Shown here: in pieces, positions 11,148 through 23,900 of the stretch
Layout of the letters: every line of letters starts with the position of its first letter
Position numbering within the stretch: the first letter of the stretch is position 1
Assembly (NCBI GenBank): GCA_037783545.1
Contig: JBBELK010000329.1
Coordinates: 3,610,501 to 3,674,500, forward strand
From: Henricia sp. BOLD:AAB3569
Taxonomy: Eukaryota; Echinodermata; Asteroidea; Spinulosida; Echinasteridae
DNA: 64,000 bases
Reading direction: 5' to 3'
The notes under the pieces: model-generated
What the model saw: only the letters and a program-made list of their open reading frames with translations
Database searches by the model: none
Told to the model about the DNA's origin: nothing
Program-made: the position numbers and the translations under genes

Positions 11148-11199
11148 AGTTATGGTTGACGCGCAGGAGTCCTTAGTTACCGGATTCGTGTATAAGCAA

Positions 11200-11780
11200 C
11201 CAAATTCAAAGGAACACCACATTTATTTTGGATTTGTTATGAACTCGACTACAGCCCGGCAAAAAGCAATCTTAATTATATACCTTGTTGTATTCTATTA
11301 AATTGTATTTTGTTTTATTGTTAATTTTATATATATTAACTCAGAACCTTTTGGATTTTGTTAAATTTGGAATTTTTATCAAGATATAATCTGGGTACCT
11401 TGGTTTAGGTGTGAACATTTGTTGGTTTTATTGAAATTTTGAACTATATTTACGATGTATATTAAAAGTCTAACATTAAAAGCCCAACGGTAATTCTTTT
11501 TTATGGAAAAACATCCTCTTTCAATAAAGTAAAATTTCTAATTGAAAAGCACATTGTTTAAAACCCACCACTTTACGTGATCTGATAGAGAAGCACAACC
11601 CACTCTTAATCTTCATCTCATCAAAGAGCACCGAAATGTCTCTTTCATGATCATCTGCATCATTGATGTTGTCCCAAACAATTCTCTGCACGAGTGAAAC
11701 CTGTTGTTGGGTCGCTGAAATGGGTGTAGGCACAAAGTGTTGAGGGATGTGTCATACGCAAAAAAAGTTTCGTCATGACG
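11200..11780. other. intergenic AT-rich stretch, nothing seen
   Basis: No convincing ORF, repeat pair or RNA gene recognised. Confidence 0.4.
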
Positions 11781-11782
11781 TA

Positions 11783-11945
11783 CGGGCTGGGGCGGGGCTT
11801 GGCTGGACTGGGCTTGGCTGAGCTGGTTGGCTTGGCTTCGGGTTGGACTGGGCTAGCTTGGCTTCGGGTTGGACTGGGCTAGCTTGGCTGAGCTGGTTGG
11901 CTTAGGGCTGGGCTGAGCTGGATGGCTTGGGTCTGGGCTGGTCTA
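11783..11945. repeat. GC-skewed tandem repeat (ggcttggctgagctggtt)
   Basis: Irregular tandem units of 'ggactgggctagcttggct' type, G and T rich on the + strand. Confidence 0.8.
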
Positions 11946-13260
11946 GGTTAAACCTATTCCATGCCTGTAATTATAACCGCCACTTTGAGTTTTTGGTTTT
12001 TATTGTTTGTCAAAGGTCGGATTAAAATGTTATGACTATAAGAGTGAATTCCCTAGCCCTGAAAACCCTAGGGTAGACATTTAAATTCACTGTTCTACTC
12101 CAAATATTAGAGAAGTTACAGCAAATTTTTTAAGGTCAATGGCGGCCATCTTGGAATTGACCCAGATTTCAACAATTTCCGGTGGGTTGATTTTGGTGGA
12201 CTTTCACCATGCACATTCAGTAGGACCAGAAAACCGTTGAGAAACCTTTTGTTAGAATTTGTTGAGGGTTAGGGTACTTTCCCCCATAAATATACCCGTC
12301 TAGAAGGCACTTCAGGCAGGCAGAGTGACTCACTCTGCCTCGGCGGCTCTTATAGCGGCTGGTGCTGTTAGCCTTGTCACAAGACGTGTTCACACACGTT
12401 ACTGATAAAATATTAAATTTTTTAGGCTGCTCAATCTTTCGGTCAGAGTATAATTGGCCTCTTTTTAACTGTACACTAACAAATGAGATTTTTGCTAATT
12501 TTGTTGTAAAATTCACATGGTTACTCAGAGCAATTTCCAGGATGTCAACATGTGTTTTGGTGTTCCTTAGGGTTCCTTCGACCAATCTAAAGTGGTAGTT
12601 TGCTTTCACCACAAAATTCCCACGGGAGTGCACATGCTCCCAGACTACGTTTGGTTCCCACACTCTGAGACAAAGTGCGTTGAACCGGGAACATGTTCCG
12701 TTTTTAAGTTAGGGTGCTACCCTCCTCCCCCTCAAAAAAGTTACTTTTTATGTATTATAATGATGTCACCGATTACGTCATCATGACGTCACACAAACAT
12801 CAGGGTTCCTAATTCCAAGTAGGTTTTAAAGTGTCAAGTTTCAAGTTCATACCTAGTCGCATTCTTCAGTTATCTTGCATTTGTTAAAAACGTGTTTGTG
12901 CAATCGCAACGGAGTCGAAACGCAAGGTGTACGGCCGGCTTTTACGATGCGTTGGATCCGAGTGCGATGTGGTCACGATTAGGTGTACGTGTCCGTCGAA
13001 AAGCAATCGCAGAATTTCGAGCATGTCCGAAATTTGACGTGTCTGTGCAATCGCAAGGGTGTACGGCCGACTGCTCCTAGTTTCAATTCAAGTTCCGAGT
13101 TCGCATTTTATTTTGTTCTACAGTTAAACTGGTTTTGGTTAAAAGATTTTTTTGTGGTTTTAAAGTATTATAATTAGGTAACTCATGACGTAATCGTGAC
13201 GTCATTGTTTATTAGGTATCTTTGTATGTGACAAATTTGAAGAAAAAAGGTAGACCGAAA
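11946..13260. other. intergenic; one long unassigned ORF
   Basis: A 148-codon ORF on the - strand (12663-12217) has Cys pairs near its end but no family likeness, RNA support or splice context. Two 'tgtgcaatcgcaa' segments (12896, 13045) with 'ggtgtacggccg' form a short direct duplication. Otherwise nothing. Confidence 0.35.
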
Positions 13261-13394
13261 ACACGTGCTCTCTATCCTATGGGACGAGCCTTTTGTTAAG
13301 GCTGTGCTTTACAAGCGTCGGTATAGCGCCCTCACGTCACACAGTGCTCGCGCCATCGATGCGCCGGTATAGCGCCCTCATCCTGGTGAGCTGG

Positions 13395-13745
13395 GGTTTC
13401 GGGAAAAATCAGCAAGTTCTGGTGGGTGACTATAGTTAACTAGACTAACCTACCCCCGGGGCTTGGTTCCTCTAGTCAGACTAGCTAGTCAAACCACGCA
13501 GCGTTCGGGTAACATAGAGCAAGTTCGGGGCGAATATAGTTTACTAGACTAACCATATTCGAACTAGATGTCACCCGAACGCTGCGTCGTTTGACTAGCT
13601 AGTCTGACCTGCGTCGTTTGACTAGCTAGTCTGACTAGAGGAACCAAGCCCCTGGGGTAGGTTAGTCTAGTTAACTATAGTCGCCCGCACTGCCCATATC
13701 GACTATGGTTAAAGTCTAGTCGCCCGCCCGAACTTGCTCATGAGT
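13395..13745. repeat. foldback repeat, arms ~100 bp
   Basis: 'gactatagttaactagact...' (from 13427) pairs with '...agtctagttaactatagtc' (to 13682). The inner 'gcagcgttcgggt' pairs with 'acccgaacgctgc'. A 28-bp piece with 'gcgtcgtttgactagctagt' is doubled in the right arm. Probably a foldback-type MITE. Confidence 0.75.
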
Positions 13746-14624
13746 TGTATGAGCCGTAAGGCGGCTTGTATAACTCTATGGGAAAAATACACCAGCCGCT
13801 AGACTTGACCAAGTCCGACTTGCCAAACAGCCAATTTAAAATAATATTAACGAAAACAAATCAGGCTGTTCCGGTCGGGACCGCAATAGCCAAAAATACC
13901 AACAACACAATGATGGGCAATTTTTACACTATAGACCACACTCGGTCAGCTCTTAACTCCCTCTAAAATATAAAATTTTGAGGGCATACAAAATATTCAG
14001 TCGCGCATCGATTTCTGTCTATTTTGTGGAGTGCATCCAGAACGAAGGCACCAACCATATCGTTGTTCCAATGGACAGGTAAACATAATTTGTTCTTTCA
14101 AGGCGACATCCTTCTTTGATAACTCACCGTAAAAGGTTGACAAAGAAATTTACAGTAGCCAAATCCAGTTCGTTCCGCTCGCGTGAATGGTTGTATATTG
14201 TGAACGCATCCTTGTATTTGGCTTTTGAAATTGTCGACTCCAAAGTGCAAGTCACTTAACTGTGAAGTCATGCAAACCAAAGTTATCCAGAAAATAACCC
14301 CTGATGTCAAAAACCATTTTATTTAGGTCAAAGACCATTAGGAGTAAAGCTGTTTCTCTTTGGTCTGTAACCATCTCTGGAAGCTTTGGGTAAAAAAATA
14401 AGGTGTCATTTTGATTGATTCCTGCCGAAATTTCGGTGGTCCCCGGGGGGAGACTTCCCGAAATGTCGCCCTATTGCGGCATTCAGAGTTGTTTAAATTA
14501 TACATATTAATTTTATACTCCAGCCAAAACGTCTTTGAAAAAGCCATGGAAAGTGTACATTTTCCGATCAAGCTCATCACACCTTAGTTTGATGACTTCA
14601 TGTGTACTTACACCATATTCAGAG

Positions 14625-14830
14625 GTCATCGTCTTAATTTGTGTACAGCTTGACCATACCCAACCATAATGCCATTGGCCGCATCCTGGTATCTCTTACC
14701 ACTTTCAAATTATAGGCCAACATGTGTTTTACCAATAGGAAACCAGGTCGAGATCATCTTAAATTTTTTACAGCTTGACCATACCCAATCATAATGCCAT
14801 TCTTGTATCTCTTGCCACTTTCAAACGTTA
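14625..14830. repeat. two direct copies of a ~90-bp segment
   Basis: Both contain 'acagcttgaccatacccaa' and 'ataatgccatt...tatctctt(a/g)ccac'. The second copy starts near 14748. No coding sense found in 13750-15380. Confidence 0.7.
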
Positions 14831-15383
14831 ATTCAGTTTCCGACTGTTCAGGTACGCTTGTGAAATGTCTGGTTCATGGGTTTTAGTTTCTATCCAAGTT
14901 GTGGTTATTGGATGTTGAACTGTAGTGCTTGCTTTAAGACACAGACTGGTTGTGGTTAATCCTATATACTGAGAGCATCAAAATGGCAGTTCTTTCCTCA
15001 AATGTACGTGTTTCAATTCAAATATATGGTTGCAGTTTTAAGCACCCAACGTATGTGTCACCGGTTGGCCTCTGTTGGGTGTGGGTCCAACCCGCGCCCA
15101 GTTTGTATGGACCGTTTCCAAATTATTTTGCCCTCTCCCAATTCATATGGAAATCGTGGTATAGGAAGCAAAATGCATGCGTTTCCGACATGCACGCTAA
15201 TCGCTGGTTATAATATTGACGTTTCTTCTCGCATACTTGTTTTTTTTAAATAATAATTACTCCACAAACTGCTTACCAACAAGCAGGACCAGTAGTAAAA
15301 TCACACTGTAAAATTTGTTGATGAAGCCATAGGCCTATGCGTCAAATGCTCACAAATGCCTCTCTCCTCTTTTAATTGCATGG

Positions 15384-16560
15384 CAGCAAGATTCTATCTC
15401 CTGCCTAAAGTCCACAAGCCTAGTAACCCAGGCAGGCCCAATGTATTGTTTCTGGAAATGGCTGCCCAACATAACGTAGGCCTACATCTCTGTTTGTTGA
15501 CAGTTTTCTGAAACCCCTTGCTCCCTGAATACCCTCCTACATTCATGACACCCCTGACTTTCCATGCTTTCTCCGAACAATTGCAGGTATCGAGCATTAA
15601 AACCACAACACAGCCATCATCGGGACATTTGTAATCCTTGTACACTAATATCCCCCATGATGAAGGTATTAATTGGTGCTTGTACCATGCCTTGGCTGAC
15701 AGTATTCACACCCCCCCTACCCCCTACCCCTTCCCCTCCCCTACCCCTCCCCCCACACACACACAGTGCACCCACACCCCACCCCCTCCCCCTAACCTTA
15801 CCGTCCCCCACCATCCCCCACCTCCTCCCCCTACCACCCCCACCACCCCTCCCCCACCACCCCTCCCCCACCACCCCTCCCCCCACCACCCCTCCCCCCA
15901 CCACCCCTCCCCCCACCACCCCTCCCCCCACCACCCCTCCCCCCACCACCCCTCCTCCCACCACCCCTCCTCAACTCCTCCTCCACCTCTCCTCCACCCC
16001 CCTCTCCTCCACCCCCCTGTTGCTGCCCCCATGACCATGTACTAACAAAAAACAGTTACATGGAACAGCCATGGGCACACGTATGGCACACTCCGTGGCT
16101 TGCCTCTTTATGGTCAAGTTTGAGGAGCGCACACTGTGGCCTCGGCCACGTGCCGCCCTTGGTATTGGCGGTGGTACATTGACGACATTTTATTTTGTCT
16201 GGACTATAGTGATAAAGACAGCCTCGGTACTTTTATTGACCACATCAATTCTTTCCACAGGACAATCAAGTTCACATCAGAGTAGGCCTACTTCACCACT
16301 GAGACTCATTTCCTTGATTGTCACTGTACGCAAGGAAAACAATGGTTCAACCACAGACCTATTTGTTAAACCCACAGATAAACAGCAGTACTTGCACTCA
16401 ACCAGCTGCCATCCCAGACATTGCAAAACCAAGCAATAGCAAAGCTCTTCGCCTTCGGCGCATCTGTTCTAATGACTCACTCACAGGACCTTAAGAAACA
16501 TCTTCTTTCACGAGGGCAACATTCAAGAGGGAAATGATATTTAATATCTTCATTTTTATC
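15384..16560 (+). pseudogene. Penelope-like element reverse transcriptase, broken
   Basis: Across several frames the + strand reads FYLLPKVHKPSNPGRP, VSGNGCPT, FVDSFLKPLAP, PSYIHDTPDF, LYTNIPHDEGI, then after the C-rich tract GTAMGTRMA..ACLFM..FEE, WYIDDILF (catalytic Tyr-Ile-Asp-Asp at 16175-16186) and ETHFLDVTV-like remnants to QAIAKALRLRRICSNDS. The order and motifs match Penelope-like RTs (tip Leu-Tyr-Thr-Asn-Ile-Pro). Many frameshifts and stops plus the insert make it dead. The GIY-YIG endonuclease end is not evident. Confidence 0.75.
15711..16030. repeat. C-rich microsatellite (caccacccctccc)n inside the Penelope-like RT
   Basis: About 320 bp almost only of C, A and T, units near 'ccccaccacccct'. 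It splits the RT between its palm motif LYTNIPHDEG and the GTAMGTRMA motif. The G-rich strand could form quadruplexes. Confidence 0.9.
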
Positions 16561-16663
16561 CCCCATTTCCACCTATACTTCCATTTTTGTTTCCTCAGTT
16601 TTGCCTGCCTCTCCATCCCTGGCCCTCCCCTCAACTCCACCCTGCTCCCTATTTTGCCGACCC

Positions 16664-16955
16664 TAATAGACAGCCGACGTGTGACGTCGGTTGCCATGGC
16701 AATTGGCTCTAAATTATCATGGCTGTCGGAAAAGTACCATTGCCAAAGCACAGGGACACGGTTGAGTGATTTTTAGTTTAGAGCCAATAGACTACTAGTG
16801 AAAACGTCACCGTTTGTGTGTTGCCAAGGTTTCTGGGTCTACACTAAAACCAGTGAACCTTTTCCCTGTGCTTTATCAATGGACGTTTAAGATTACCAGC
16901 GAATGTTTAGACCAAATTACCATGGCAACTGACGTCACACTGTAGTAGTCTATTG
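16664..16955. mobile_element. probable MITE with imperfect inverted ends
   Basis: Left 'taatagacagccg...tgacgtcggttgccatgg' pairs loosely with right 'ccatggcaactgacgtcaca...gtctattg'. 'ggctctaaa'/'tttagagcc' is an inner pair. Confidence 0.5.
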
Positions 16956-17312
16956 CATAGGCAACCAACAAAATATGACGTATGCACTTCGGCAGTCTCA
17001 TCCCTCATTTACAACTCGCACCCCCATCTTGTCGTTTGGTCTGTTCCTATTTTATGGTACATGTACCATTTTGTTCCCGAGCTTTCTATATATCCCAAGC
17101 ACTCAGGCATGATGCAGCCAGCTTTGTTAACTCAACACAACCCCTCTGCATGACTGCCTTCCTTTATGCTTGCCTTAGCATCGTGTTTTAATGTGCTGTT
17201 TTCCGTATGTCCTAGTCATTTTGCCTTTGAAAAAGACCCTGCCAGGGTCGAAACGTGAGGCCACTGAGTGGGATTCTTGTTTTTTCGCTTTATCGTGTGA
17301 AGTTTACAACAA

Positions 17313-17689
17313 CGCGCGCCAAATAGTGCCTTTACGGTTCCCCACAATTCACCGCGCGCGGTACATGGCAAAGTGCATGATGGTATAAACACTGGTACTG
17401 GCGCAGAATTTCGTACGTACAATTATTGTATGCAAGTCAATGGGTCAGTTTCCGGCGTGAAGCCGAGCGTCCATTTACCTAAGTGTACACGAGATTTTGC
17501 CAGTGTACTACGCTCATTCCCAGAGCGTCTTTTTTGCCACAAATTGGGTACGATTAGGTACGATTGTGTATAGACTCTATATACACAATCGTACCAAATC
17601 GTAGCTAATATTTTATACCATCATGCACTGCGCCATGTACCGCGCGCAGTGAATTGTGGGGGAACCGTAAAGGCACGTTTTAGGGCGCT
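17313..17689. mobile_element. palindromic MITE just upstream of gene 2
   Basis: Arms of about 80 bp: 'gcctttacggttcccc' and 'gcgcgcggtacatggc' on the left, their complements on the right ('gccatgtaccgcgcgc', 'ggggaaccgtaaaggc'). The centre holds 'acgattgtgtatagactcta', the core shared with the Harbinger-type MITEs at 31712 and 50737. It ends about 200 bp before the start codon of gene 2. Confidence 0.75.
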
Positions 17690-17710
17690 TGGGGAAATTG
17701 GTAAACGCCC

Positions 17711-17718
17711 TATAAGTA
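17711..17718 (+). promoter_or_regulatory. weak TATA-like box of gene 2
   Basis: 'tataagta' about 175 bp before the ATG. It is the only TATA-like run in this interval. The start of transcription is not visible. Confidence 0.25.
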
Positions 17719-17885
17719 TACGGTAGACATACTCCCAGATTGCGGCGATGTGAGTTTGCTGATTTTGCGTCTCCTAAACGGGCAAGATTTACGCTCGCTT
17801 CGAAAGGAGGGGGCTCAGTTTTCTTTCCGACAAGTGAAAACGCCAGGAAAACTTTGGGTGCGGAGACGGACGAGGCTCACAAAAA

Positions 17886-17988
17886 ATGGGTTGGATCCCA
17901 GTGGCGCGCTGTGAAGCTCCATCGGTGCTGTTGTTTGCTGTAGTCGCCTTTGGGTTGCTGGTACTGGTAGTAAGCCAAGGAAATCCTC
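17886..17988 (+). CDS. gene 2 exon 1: signal peptide
   Basis: 34 codons plus one base. MGWIPVARCEAP is followed by a hydrophobic run of about 19 residues (SVLLFAVVAFGLLVLVVS) and QGNP, a normal signal-peptide plan with cleavage probably near Ser-Gln. Donor GTGAGT. Confidence 0.8.
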
Positions 17989-20900
17989 GTGAGTTAAACG
18001 AAATTTCTTCTTGTTTAATTAACATTTTTTTAAATCCCCAATACATGCAGTTAGCCAAATGATTTGTCCCATATGATTTGTCCTATGTATAATGGCACCT
18101 TTGTGAAAGACATGACCAACTGAAGATGCTTTTTTGACAAAAGTCGTCTGCGGACAACTGTTTTATCATTCATTCAACACAAAAAAACATGCGTGTATTT
18201 TTCTGAATTATTACTGCATCTATATGTGACTGAAGCTTCTACAGGGCAGTTTATCGACATTATTCTTTAGTTATGTAATGCTGATGTTTCTGTTTGTCAA
18301 ATTAACTGTTCCAATTATGTAGTCTGTCCTTAATTTGACGTCATCGAAATGTGATTTCCTCAAGTTGTACAGGGCGTGCGTTAAAAAGAGCGTTGAATCA
18401 CTAAAACTCGCAATGGTTCGGTCAGTTAAATTACCAGCATTTAGGCCTATTTCAGTTTAGTCTACGGCATTTATTTTCGTTATATTTAGTTAGCATAGTA
18501 ACTTTTTAGAATGTAAGATTTAAAACAGTCATGTTGAATCTAACCACGACCGACGTTGTTCAAATTTTAACACTGTCACACTTTCCCGAAATTGTAACTG
18601 TTACTGTAGGCCTATACAAAGTGCTTTTTTCAAACAAATTTTGTACCATTCATTCCACACACACACACAAAACATGCATGGATTTTTTTTCAGGTTTTGT
18701 GAAGTATCATTGCATCGACAGTTGTAGTCAGAAGTTTACATACAACTGTGTTTAAACTGGTGTGCTTAAACTTTTGTTGTAACTTGAACAGTCTTTACTA
18801 AAGTCGTGATTTTGTGGAATTCCTCACGTGCTTGCAGTACCTAAAACATAGCTTGCACACATTGCAATGGTTCAGGTAGTCCTGTTTACCATTTTGGGTG
18901 ATGATGGTATGTGTGTTCATGTATGTAAACTTCTGACTTCAACTGTATGTGGCTGAAATTTCTACAAGGAAGTTATAAACATTAGTCTCGATTTATTTAA
19001 TGCTGATGTTTCGGAAGTGGCTGCATGGTCCTCATCGAACCAGAACTCCGAAGGCGTGTGTATTATTTTGCCAAATTTCGCCAAACGAAACGCATAAATA
19101 ATTGTCCGTTTTAAAGCAACGTGACCACTCCAGATCACACATTTTTAACCCCCCATTTTTCCCATGGGTATTGAGAATTTTACACTATCTTTTGTCATTT
19201 TTTCCTCAGTACCATTCCGAAATTTTGCGTTCTCAATCCGTAGGGATATTTTCAAGGATATCGTCGGAAAAAACAACAAGGTTTTGTAAACTAATTTATC
19301 TGGTTCCACAAGCAATGCAGTAATTGACACCAACATTTTTGCTTGCAAATCTAAATTGCAGATTGCAAATTTCCTGCAGTATGTTTTCTTTTTATTGATA
19401 GTATTTTGGGGAGGTATTTTATACTATTCTTAATTAGGTTAAATACATTTTCTGGAAAAATTTTACTTTTGGAACCATATAACCGGTTGAGTCATACTAT
19501 AGCAGTGGGTGTTTCAATCAGACGTCGTTTGCTGTGTACAGATTGCAATGGGGGATTTTTTTGGGTGCGTTAAATTTGGGGTTTATGTTAATTGTTTCGG
19601 GCTTAGCCTGCGGTCTTTCCAGCATGCATGGGTCAGCGAGTGTCATGCATGCGTAACAACCAGCAGAGCGCCGCCATAGTTTAGGCTGCTGTTGTTGTTG
19701 TTCGTTATTTTATGGCATCTTCGGCAATTATAGGCCCTTTATGCCATCAACTATATGGTATTAGCTTTAACTGTACTTTATTATCAACTTGAGATGACGA
19801 AGAAGGAGATGCAGTTTTAGAAATGGGAGGAAAACCCCCAGATAAATTTCATGATGGAAACCCACGCAGTCAAGTAGGACATGCAAATCCCATCCACATA
19901 CACGAACCCGGGACGCCAGAGGTGAAAGGCGAGAAAAGAACCACTCCCCCAACCCGACCGCCCTGGATTCAAAACGAGCCATTTTGCTCGTAAATGTGAT
20001 GTAAGACACGCGTCGCTTCAATGAATTGAAGAGAAAAAAAGCTGTTTGGTGGGAATTTGGAGTAAATTAACGACGCACTCGGAATCACAGGACCACAAAA
20101 ATACTTTCCGTCCAATTTGATTCTGTGGTCTTCAGTACTTCGATCGTTTCACTTTAGATACCTTTATTCACACGCGCGTCAAATGTACGCACGAAAAAGG
20201 CTCGGTGTAAATAAACGTTTTAAGCAATTGTTTTCTTTAAATTTTCCAAAATTTGGTGAACTAAAAGTGGACAAAACCAATTTCATGCCACAGCTTTATA
20301 TGACGTGTTTACTGTGTCAGGTGACAGAATCTGGCCAATTCTGTCAAGGTTATCCAGCCCTGGTCTTGGGTGACGTCAGCACGCGCTTCGCAGGAAACAT
20401 TGTGCAGGGTTGGAGCGGACGAACTGGGCGCGCAAACCGAGTGCAAAAGGAGTGTAACTTTATTGTGTCGCAGAAAATCGATGATTTCGCTCGCCAATAT
20501 AGACCGTGTAAGTTGACCTCGAGAGTGTGCGGGACTCCGCGAGACTCGTCGACTTCCGGAGACCTTGTATATAAGTTTTAATTAACACATGTAGCGACCG
20601 TTTTTTCGGTACCCTTTTCACACAACGTCAAAATTAGCAGTTTCACCTACCGATTCGGTGTCCACTGTTGAAAGAACCTTAAAATCCCATTCATAAATAC
20701 CTATTGGCTGAAAGCACATCACATGGGCAGTTTTAAACGAGCGATAAATCCTTTCGCTCCCGCAAGCAAATTGTGCACTGTGAAGTACCCAGTTGTCTGC
20801 GTGCGTGTACAACACGCTTGCATTACGCGTAACGCGCGCGATCGAACAAAAACAACTCGACGCACGCGCAGCTATAGCAGTTCGTACGAACGCGATAGAA

Positions 20901-23900
20901 AGTGAATTCATGCAAAACATGGCAAAACGACAAGCTAATTTTGGTGAGTTTTACTGATTTACACAAAAAGGTATTTATGAATGGGATTAAAAGTAGGTTT
21001 GGCCAGTCTTAAACAATCCGTTTAAAACCAGCTATGGTCGATCCTGGGCGCTCGGCTCGACAAATATTGGGCTATACGCTTTACCAGCCGTCGCGATGTA
21101 GGTATTTGAATTAGGTGGCATTCGATATGGGTCGACACGTGTTTAACCTCGTTTCGTTGTTTTCCCTGACTCATCAGGTCAGCGCTGAATCGAGGAAGCA
21201 ACTCGAACGCAACGTTTTTGTGTCTTTAAATAGCGCCCTCAATAGTTAGCTGTTTCTTCTTCGGATATTTAATATTTATCGCCGCGAATTAATTACGCGA
21301 AAATCTGAGAGATTCTCTCGTCCGTATCAACACCCAGAAACCCTTCTGTTTAATATAGTGATGTCCCCTAACTTGGCGCACTTCGACAACTCACTGGAAA
21401 TCCGTTCACCTTTAATAGCAAAACCCCGTAGCAGAATTAGTTGAAACTTACACACCTTGAAGTATAATTCATAGGCTCCAAGAAAAAGTAATACTTTAAT
21501 ATTTTGACTCATCAACAAGTACAAAATAACACAAACAATCAGGACAAAACGATGAACCCTTTTTTCCCGAAATCGCCTGGGGCCAATTTCATAAAGCAAT
21601 TAAGCAAAAATATTTGCTTAATCAAAAATTTGTTTGCTTTATAAAAATGAGTCAATAGTCGAAATTGCATGTCAACTTGCGTTTTTCACAAGAATATCTG
21701 CTATTCTTGCTAAAAACACAAGTTGGCGTAAATTTTTAATTATTAACCCATTTTTATAAAGCAAACAAATTTTTGATTAACTGCTTTATGATGAAATTGG
21801 CCCCCGAACTGTCCCCTAACGTGGAATGCGTCGCTGATTGGCTGAAACGGTTTGATGCCTTACTACGATGGCCCACAAAGACCACTTGCACGCACACACT
21901 GTGACACTGTACACAACGCCAGTATGCCTGTTTTTATTCACGTGAAATGCCTATTACAGGCTTCCGTGTATGGTGTCATGACAACCTGAAGCGAACGGCG
22001 ATGCCTTCACATTCCGGTGAATTTCTAGTAACTGAATGATTCTTCTCCGTATTTTAGTTTTGGAATTTATGAAGGTACTTGAGAACTTTATTTCCATTTA
22101 ATGCCAAGTGCAACAGATTGTTTATTGCGCCAAGAGAGAACGGAAAGTAAAGCCCGCCACGTTGGGGGACATTAACAATACATGTCTTATGAAATCTGTT
22201 GGAAACACGGTATGCGATTTCCTAACGCCATCAGCTGACATGTTTTAAAAGCTCGACTGGCTTGCCTATCCAGATAGAGTTAAATACAAGAAAGCTATAT
22301 TTGTCTTTAAAAGCATCAATTCCTTGGCCCCGCAGTATATGGCAAGTCTATTTACACCTTACGTGTAAACTCGAGAAACTCGTCAATCTGCCGAAAAGAC
22401 ACTGAAAATTCCCTTAAGTTTGCTCGAAAGGGGTCTTACGCCTCGAGTTTTGCTGTAACTGGCGCCGCAATTTGGAACAGCCTTAGTGCACACCTTAGAA
22501 CTATGTCTTCTTCTTTGAGCTCATTCAAATCGGCTCTTCGCCAAGCATACACATAATATTCACATGATCAACTTCAAGTGAGAAATGCTAATTTACGGAG
22601 TCGTATGACTTGGTTGCCATAAAATCAAACTTTAATTTTGGAGCCGGAGGGGAATTTTCCCATTTTTGTAATTTTTTTTTAATCTTAAAAAGAGTTTTTG
22701 CGGGTTTTTCGCCCTTCCCGTAATTAGCGTAAATGTTAGTGTCACATGCATGTATATTAATTACTTGTGATGTTGTTCTTCTGTAACCATTAGTTTTTTT
22801 GATGTTGTAGTTGTTGTACAAATGTATCTTATTTCAGTTTGTTAGTAATTATGACTCGAGTTTTTGTAAACTGTTTGGGCACACCCTGGGTAAATAAATG
22901 GAATAAATAAATAAATAAAAATAAATCCTCGGGCTACCATATTTCGCGCACATAAGCCTTGTCACTGTTTTGATCACAATCAAGCAACCAAAAAGAACCT
23001 TTTGGCTCCTTTGTCAGATTCCTTATGTCCAACCGGAAGTAAACTTTCAAGAAAGAGCAACGTCGCTGTACGTACGTACGACGCTAGCTTTGTTTTTGCA
23101 AACGCATGCAAAAGTAGACTTGCCAAAGTTGTGACGTAAATCGCTCCCTAGTCACATGTAACACTACGGTGTCCCCGTTGTGCCCAGTGGCGTGCCCAGT
23201 ATCTGGAATTTATGCTTCTAGTTCTAGAAGATCAATACAAGTGCTTTCTAATAACTATGATCCAGTATATACAATTAAACTGCACGCTTTTTCTGGGACA
23301 TCTAGTATTACCAAAACTAGACAGAATGATTCTGTCCCTACGGGATTTCCCATAGGGACAGAAGGTACCCCTTTCATACAGTGGATTGTTGTCATTTTGC
23401 CTCGAAATTAGAATCACACCCAACTATTTCCAGCTAGTTGTTTCCTGTAGTGGTTTTAGATATTCTTGATTAGAAGACAAATAAAAAGCACTGCTTACAT
23501 TGCCGTTTTTGAATCAAAAACGTCTATTTCCGACAATCTTCGACGAAGAAATTTTTCGGACTCCTTATCACGATAAAAACTATTGCAAATGTGTAGTTGT
23601 GCATTGACGGACGCCCAAAGAGAACGTCAAACGAAACTGTACATTGTATGCCGCGCCGTATAAATGCGCGTGACATAAGAGCGCCACCCGTACTCTCATT
23701 GGGCCTCCGTAGAGGCACACCAACTGTACGTTCGCAAAAAAGACCACGTCGAACTTTGGCGCGACTCCACACTAGAATCGATTAGAATGGGTTGTCCTGG
23801 ACACAATAAGAAATCGCAATGTACACGTATGTTTTCATACGAAAAATGGAATCGATCTAAATAGAATTTTGATTCTTTTTTGGAATCGGAGTCGACTCCG

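Larger units (their letters stand above)
10456..11194. mobile_element. inverted-end element carrying two nested MITEs
   Basis: Outer ends 'tgtacaccaatcgg' and 'ccggattcgtgtata' are inverted. The inner arms 'gggggccatccagtgcc' and 'cactggatggcccc' also pair. Each arm is split by a MITE (10484-10680, 10922-11147). The same outer end occurs at 24170 and 27904. Confidence 0.6.

Noticed and set aside
12217..12663. 148-codon - strand ORF
   Set aside because: No family, no splice context, low-complexity surroundings. Kept only as a note.
15564..16045. Long Pro/Thr-rich ORFs on both strands
   Set aside because: Produced by the C-rich microsatellite. Flanks are Penelope-like RT in other frames.
20117..20581. 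154-codon + strand ORF
   Set aside because: Its end overlaps a dispersed repeat also at 51790. No domain.
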